Assembly: GCA_002700095.1 (NCBI GenBank)
Contig: PACL01000087.1
Location: 1-49,311 of the forward strand
DNA: 49,311 nt
Origin: Fulvimarina sp.
Lineage (GTDB): Bacteria; Pseudomonadota; Alphaproteobacteria; Rhizobiales; Rhizobiaceae
Direction of reading: 5' to 3'
The translations under genes were made by a program, and so were the position numbers. This document shows positions 45,809-49,311 of the stretch, one piece after another (the first letter of the stretch is position 1; the number at the start of each line of letters is the position of its first letter). The notes below the pieces were generated by a model. The model saw only the letters and a list, made by a program, of their open reading frames with translations, made no database searches and was not told the origin of the DNA.

Positions 45809-46303
45809 ATGAACAGCCGCTCGAGAACGCTGGCGGCCCGGGTCGCCCGCCTCTGCGCTCTCGCCGCGTTCGCGCTGGCGGCCGTCGGGGCGAAGGGGCT
45901 TCCGGCGATCGCCGCCGAGCTCCAGATGCCGGTGCCGGTGGCGATGGTCTATCCGGGCCAGAACATCGTCGAGCGCGGCCTGTCGCTCGGCGACTTCATC
46001 GTCAAGGACGACAAGGTCGACCTCTTCGTGCTCGACGAGAGCATGCTCGCGGGCATGGTCGCCAAGCGCACGCTTCTGCCGGGCAACGCCATCCGCCTGA
46101 CCGACATTGCGCTGCCCGACCTCGTCAAGGCCGGGTCGCAGGTCACCCTCGTCTATCGGGAATCCGGCCTCGTCATCACCGGTCTCGGCACGGCGCTCGC
46201 CTCCGGCGCCGCCGGCGACCTGGTCAAGGTCCGCAACCTCGACAGCGGCATCGTCGTCGCCGGAGTGGTCGAGCAGGACGGAACCATCAGGATCGTCGGA
46301 TGA
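45809..46303 (+). CDS. flgA: Flagellar P-ring assembly chaperone FlgA
   Basis: 164-aa periplasmic protein with a signal peptide (about 1-36, ending AIAA). The SAF-domain region includes GQNIVERGLSLGDF, LLPGNAIRLTDIA and a C-terminal GDLVKVRNLDSGIVVAGVV, all FlgA-like. It assists polymerisation of FlgI around the rod. It overlaps flgI by 4 bp (ATGA). Confidence 0.93.
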   Translation: MNSRSRTLAARVARLCALAAFALAAVGAKGLPAIAAELQMPVPVAMVYPGQNIVERGLSLGDFIVKDDKVDLFVLDESMLAGMVAKRTLLPGNAIRLTDIALPDLVKAGSQVTLVYRESGLVITGLGTALASGAAGDLVKVRNLDSGIVVAGVVEQDGTIRIVG

Positions 46304-47517
46304 GGCTGTTTTCCATCGCCCGCGCGATTCTGGCCGCAGCCCTCCTCGCCCAGACCGGCCCGATAGCCGCAACGGCGCAGGCGGCCGACATGGTCGCCAG
46401 TCGCGGGATGGCCGGCGAGCGCAGCTACGCCGAACCGTTCCGGCCCGTGCGCGGCGATCCCGCTGCCGGCGTCGGCACCGTGCGCATCAAGGACATCACC
46501 TCGGTCCGGGGCGTCAGGCCCAACCAGCTCGTCGGCTACGGCCTGATCGTCGGCCTGCAGGGCACCGGCGATTCCATGCGCAACGCCCCCTTCACCGAGC
46601 AGTCGCTGCAGTCGATGCTCGACCGCATGGGCGTCAACATCCGCTCCCAGAGCGCGAGAGGCAAGAACGTCGCGGCGGTCACGGTGACGGCGGAGCTGCC
46701 GCCCTTCATCGGTACAGGCCAGCGCATCGACGTGACCGTGTCGTCGCTGGGCGATTCCTCCTCGCTGATGGGCGGAACGCTGGTGATGACGCCGCTCTAC
46801 GGCGCCGACGGCGAGATCTACGCCGTCGCGCAGGGCGCCGTCGCAGTGTCCGGCTTCACCTCGCAAGGCGACAGCGAGAAGCTGACGCAGGGCGTGCCGA
46901 CCAGCGGGCGCATCGCCAACGGTGCCCTCGTCGAGCGCGAGGTGCCAGGCTCCTTCAACGATGATGGCAAGCTCTCCTACGAACTCCTGAACCCGGACTT
47001 CAAGACCGCCATCCGCATGGTCGACGTGATCAACGACTACGCCGTCAAGCGCTGGGGCATCGCCGTCGCCCAGGAAGAGGACCTGCGCACGGTCCATCTG
47101 CACCGGCCGCAGAAGGTTTCCGCCACCCGCTTCCTCGCCGAACTCGGCGATCTGCGCGTGGCGCCCGACCAGCCGGCTCGCGTCGTCATCGACGAGCGCA
47201 CCGGCACCGTGGTGATCGGCAAGGACGTGCAGATCTCCACCGTCGCACTCACCCACGGCAACCTGACCGTCCGGGTCACCGAGATGCCATCGGTCTCCCA
47301 GCCGGCCCCGTTGTCGGACGGCCAGACGGTGGTGACGTCCGAAACCCTCGTCGAGGTCCAGCAGGACGGCGGCAACTTCGCCTTCGTCGGCGGTGCCGAT
47401 CTCGAAACGGTCGTTCGCGGCCTCAACCGCATCGGCCTGAAGCCGACCGGGATCATTGCGATCCTGCAGGCGATCAAGACCTCCGGTGCTCTTCAGGCGG
47501 AACTCGTGGTGCAATGA
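46300..47517 (+). CDS. flgI: Flagellar P-ring protein FlgI
   Basis: 405-aa periplasmic ring protein. A signal peptide (about 1-28) is followed by the strongly conserved RIKDITSVRGVRPNQLVGYGLIVGLQGTGDS start and ENVAAVTVTAELPPF-like strand; the C-terminal GLKPTGIIAILQAIKTSGALQAELVVQ end is diagnostic. Slightly longer than enteric FlgI (365 aa). It overlaps motE by 4 bp. Confidence 0.96.
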   Translation: MRLFSIARAILAAALLAQTGPIAATAQAADMVASRGMAGERSYAEPFRPVRGDPAAGVGTVRIKDITSVRGVRPNQLVGYGLIVGLQGTGDSMRNAPFTEQSLQSMLDRMGVNIRSQSARGKNVAAVTVTAELPPFIGTGQRIDVTVSSLGDSSSLMGGTLVMTPLYGADGEIYAVAQGAVAVSGFTSQGDSEKLTQGVPTSGRIANGALVEREVPGSFNDDGKLSYELLNPDFKTAIRMVDVINDYAVKRWGIAVAQEEDLRTVHLHRPQKVSATRFLAELGDLRVAPDQPARVVIDERTGTVVIGKDVQISTVALTHGNLTVRVTEMPSVSQPAPLSDGQTVVTSETLVEVQQDGGNFAFVGGADLETVVRGLNRIGLKPTGIIAILQAIKTSGALQAELVVQ

Positions 47518-48122
47518 TGACGATGACGATCCAGACGACCCTCGCTGCCCCCAGGGCGCTTCTGGCCGGTGCGATCCTGTGCCTCTCCACCGTGGGCGCC
47601 GTCGCCGCCGGCGGCGGCGGGCATGGCGACGCTGCCGCCCAGAGGCCGGTGATCCCGCCCCAGGAGCTGCGCGTCCTCGACGAGAACGGCAATCCCGTCG
47701 GACCACCGGCGCCGGCGACCGAGGTGGAGAAATACTGCCTCAACATCGCCGACAAGGCGCAAGAGCAGCGCTACTCCCTGCAGCGGGCCAAGCTGATGGA
47801 ACTGGAGAGCGAGGTCGGCAAGCAGATCGACGAGCTGGAACGGCGGCGCGCCGACTACAAGGAGTGGCTCGCCGAGCGCAAGAAGTTCCTCGACAGCGCC
47901 TCGGTCATCGTCGTCGACATCTACGCGAAGATGAACGCCTCGTCGGCCGCAGCCCAGCTCGGCAAGCTCGACCGCGACGCCGCCGCCTCGGTCCTCGTCA
48001 AGCTGAAGCCGCGTCAGGCCAGCTCGATCCTGGCCGAGATGGACACCAACACCGCCGCCGAAATCGCCGGCCGCATCGTGCAGAAGACGGCCGCCGGCAC
48101 GACCGCCGCGCCGCCGGCGTAG
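47514..48122 (+). CDS. motE: MotE-like periplasmic flagellar chaperone
   Basis: 202 aa. A signal peptide (about 1-32) is followed by a Pro-rich segment, a charged coiled coil (82-125, ELESEVGKQIDELERRRADYKEWLAERKKF) and an MgtE-N-like domain (KMNASSAAAQLGKLDRDAAASVLVKLKPRQASSILAEM). In Sinorhizobium MotE is a periplasmic chaperone for the motility protein MotC; the same gene order flgI-motE-flgH supports the assignment. A Cys75 is present after the signal peptide. MotC itself is not in the window. Confidence 0.88.
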   Translation: MMTMTIQTTLAAPRALLAGAILCLSTVGAVAAGGGGHGDAAAQRPVIPPQELRVLDENGNPVGPPAPATEVEKYCLNIADKAQEQRYSLQRAKLMELESEVGKQIDELERRRADYKEWLAERKKFLDSASVIVVDIYAKMNASSAAAQLGKLDRDAAASVLVKLKPRQASSILAEMDTNTAAEIAGRIVQKTAAGTTAAPPA

Positions 48123-48133
48123 GAGACGCGTTC

Positions 48134-48844
48134 GTGAACAAGACGCTGGTTGCAGTATCGGTCCTCGCGGCGCTCGCCGGCTGTTCGACCACGAAGGAAG
48201 ATTTCCTGCGCGAGCCGCAGCTGTCGCCGGTCGGCAGCGGTCTCTACGAATACCCGCCGGTGACGGTCCAGCCGGCCGCGTTCCCGGCCGCCGGTCCGAG
48301 CTCGCGCCATTCGCTGTGGTCGGACGACCGGGCGGATTTCTACCAGGATCCGCGCGCCCTCGACGTCGGCGACATCGTCACCGTCAAGATCGAGATCAAG
48401 GACCAGGCCTCGCTCGACAACAACTCGAAGCGCTCGCGCACCTCGGGCGTCGGGGCGACGCTCGGCCTCGGCGGCTTCCTCGGCAACTGGGTGCTGCCGG
48501 ATGTCGATACCAGCCTGTCGGCGGACGGCTCGTCCGAAGCCGAAGGCAAGGGCAAGGTCTCGCGCTCGGAGAAGATCAACCTGTCGGTCGCCGCGGTCGT
48601 CACGCAGAAGCTGCCCAACGGCAACCTGTTCATCTCCGGCCAGCAGGAGATGCGGGTCAACTTCGAGGTGCGGGTGCTGTCGATCGCCGGTATCATCCGG
48701 CCGCGCGACATCCTGCCCAACAACACGATCGACTACGACAAGATCGCCGAGGCGCGCATCTCCTACGGCGGACGCGGCCGGCTCACCGAGGTGCAGCAGC
48801 CGGGCTGGGGCCAGCAGGTCTACGACATCGTCGCGCCCTACTGA
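48134..48844 (+). CDS. flgH: Flagellar L-ring lipoprotein FlgH
   Basis: 236-aa outer-membrane ring protein. The lipobox LAGC places the lipidated Cys at position 17. The SLWSDDRADFYQDPRALDVGDIVTV segment and the C-terminal IRPRDILPNNTIDYDKIAEARISYGGRG block are characteristic. The frame starts with GTG at 48134, supported by AGGAGA 7 nt upstream at the end of motE. Confidence 0.95.
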   Translation: MNKTLVAVSVLAALAGCSTTKEDFLREPQLSPVGSGLYEYPPVTVQPAAFPAAGPSSRHSLWSDDRADFYQDPRALDVGDIVTVKIEIKDQASLDNNSKRSRTSGVGATLGLGGFLGNWVLPDVDTSLSADGSSEAEGKGKVSRSEKINLSVAAVVTQKLPNGNLFISGQQEMRVNFEVRVLSIAGIIRPRDILPNNTIDYDKIAEARISYGGRGRLTEVQQPGWGQQVYDIVAPY

Positions 48845-48898
48845 CCACGCCTGCTGATCACGCCGAAGCCCGTCTCGACGTTCTTCGACCCATGACCC

Positions 48899-48936
48899 TC
48901 GACCTCCGGCCAGGCTCGCGCCCGGCCGGAGGTCGA
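48899..48936 (+). terminator. Hairpin between flgH and fliL
   Basis: Perfect 13-bp inverted repeat TCGACCTCCGGCC (48899-48911) and GGCCGGAGGTCGA (48924-48936) with a 12-nt loop, in the 228-nt gap before fliL. The downstream TCCGTTTC is a poor T-tract, so partial termination or mRNA stabilisation is likely. Confidence 0.6.
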
Positions 48937-49072
48937 TCCGTTTCGGGCAAGGGATTCCCGGGCCGCGCAAGTCTCGCGATAGCAAGCCGGTTTACGCAAA
49001 GGGCGACTGGTCGGGGTCGCGGGACATGACGAACCGCCCGGACCGGTCCCTGAGCTAAAAAGGCTTTGCTCG

Positions 49073-49311
49073 ATGGCCGAGACGGACAATTCGGAACAGG
49101 ATGCGGGCGGCAGCAAGAAGGGCGGCATGATGCCGACCATCATCGCCGCGGTGGTCGTCACGCTGATCGCGGCGGGCGCCGGTGCGGGGCTCGGCTCCGT
49201 GCTCGGTTCCAGTGCGCCGCCGCCGGCCGAGCCCGCCAAACCCGCCGAGCCCGATCCGCACGCCGCGGCCGACGCCAAGGCGCCGGAGAAGTCGGACATC
49301 GCCAAGGCGGA
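49073..49311 (+). CDS. fliL: Flagellar basal body-associated protein FliL (partial, cut by window end)
   Basis: Only the first 79 residues are present. A short charged N-terminus with GGSKKGG is followed by one membrane segment (about 20-45, MPTIIAAVVVTLIAAGAGAGLGSVLG) and then a Pro/Ala/Glu-rich periplasmic linker, the typical FliL architecture. The position after flgH agrees with the flgH-fliL-fliP order known in rhizobia. The catalytically silent periplasmic domain lies beyond the window. Confidence 0.82.
   Translation, partial: MAETDNSEQDAGGSKKGGMMPTIIAAVVVTLIAAGAGAGLGSVLGSSAPPPAEPAKPAEPDPHAAADAKAPEKSDIAKA

Overview
The window is high-GC alphaproteobacterial DNA and almost certainly comes from a member of the Hyphomicrobiales (Rhizobiales). 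The evidence is a rhizobial-type flagellar cluster (fliI-flgF divergent from motA-fliM-fliN-fliG-flhB, then flgBC-fliE-flgG-flgA-flgI-motE-flgH-fliL), a small Omp25/Omp31-type beta-barrel protein, and two copies of a palindromic intergenic repeat of a kind I recall from this order. Family or genus cannot be fixed from the sequence alone.

Region 1 (about 0.26-14.3 kb, minus strand) is one compact run of ten genes. In order of transcription they are HyuA and HyuB (ATP-dependent hydantoinase/oxoprolinase family), a TorT-like periplasmic binding protein, a double-domain ABC ATPase, two RbsC-like permeases, the FAD, 2Fe-2S and molybdopterin subunits of a xanthine-dehydrogenase-family hydroxylase, and a class III omega-aminotransferase. 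Gaps are 4 to 67 nt or short overlaps, so this reads as a single catabolic operon of about 14 kb: import, hydroxylation next to a ring nitrogen, ATP-driven lactam opening and transamination. An AraC-type regulator lies upstream.

Region 2 (15.7-22.0 kb) holds a PxpA-like (LamB/YcsF) protein and a LysR regulator on the minus strand. Divergent from them is a plus-strand operon: an 80-residue biotin carrier, a biotin carboxylase, a divergent PxpB-like protein, a PxpC-like protein and a GntR/FCD regulator. No acetyl-CoA carboxyltransferase subunit is present, so the PxpB/C-like pair are candidates to act with the biotin enzymes. The substrate is unknown.

Region 3 (22.1-24.9 kb) is a divergent pair: a class III PLP enzyme resembling phospho-lyases and an APH-fold small-molecule kinase. 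Region 4 (25.0-35.3 kb) is mixed: the C-terminal half of a transketolase-like gene beside tRNA-Gln(TTG), a glutathione S-transferase, a secreted four-cysteine protein, RlmJ, an Old Yellow Enzyme, an outer-membrane barrel protein, a MetE-C-like enzyme and a divergent TRAP transporter (DctPQM). Region 5 (35.3 kb to the end) is flagellar and includes two genes of unknown function; fliL is cut by the window end.

The strongest candidates for undescribed biology are the region 1 pathway with its TorT-like transport receptor and the region 2 biotin/oxoprolinase hybrid operon. All substrate assignments are inference from gene families and gene order.
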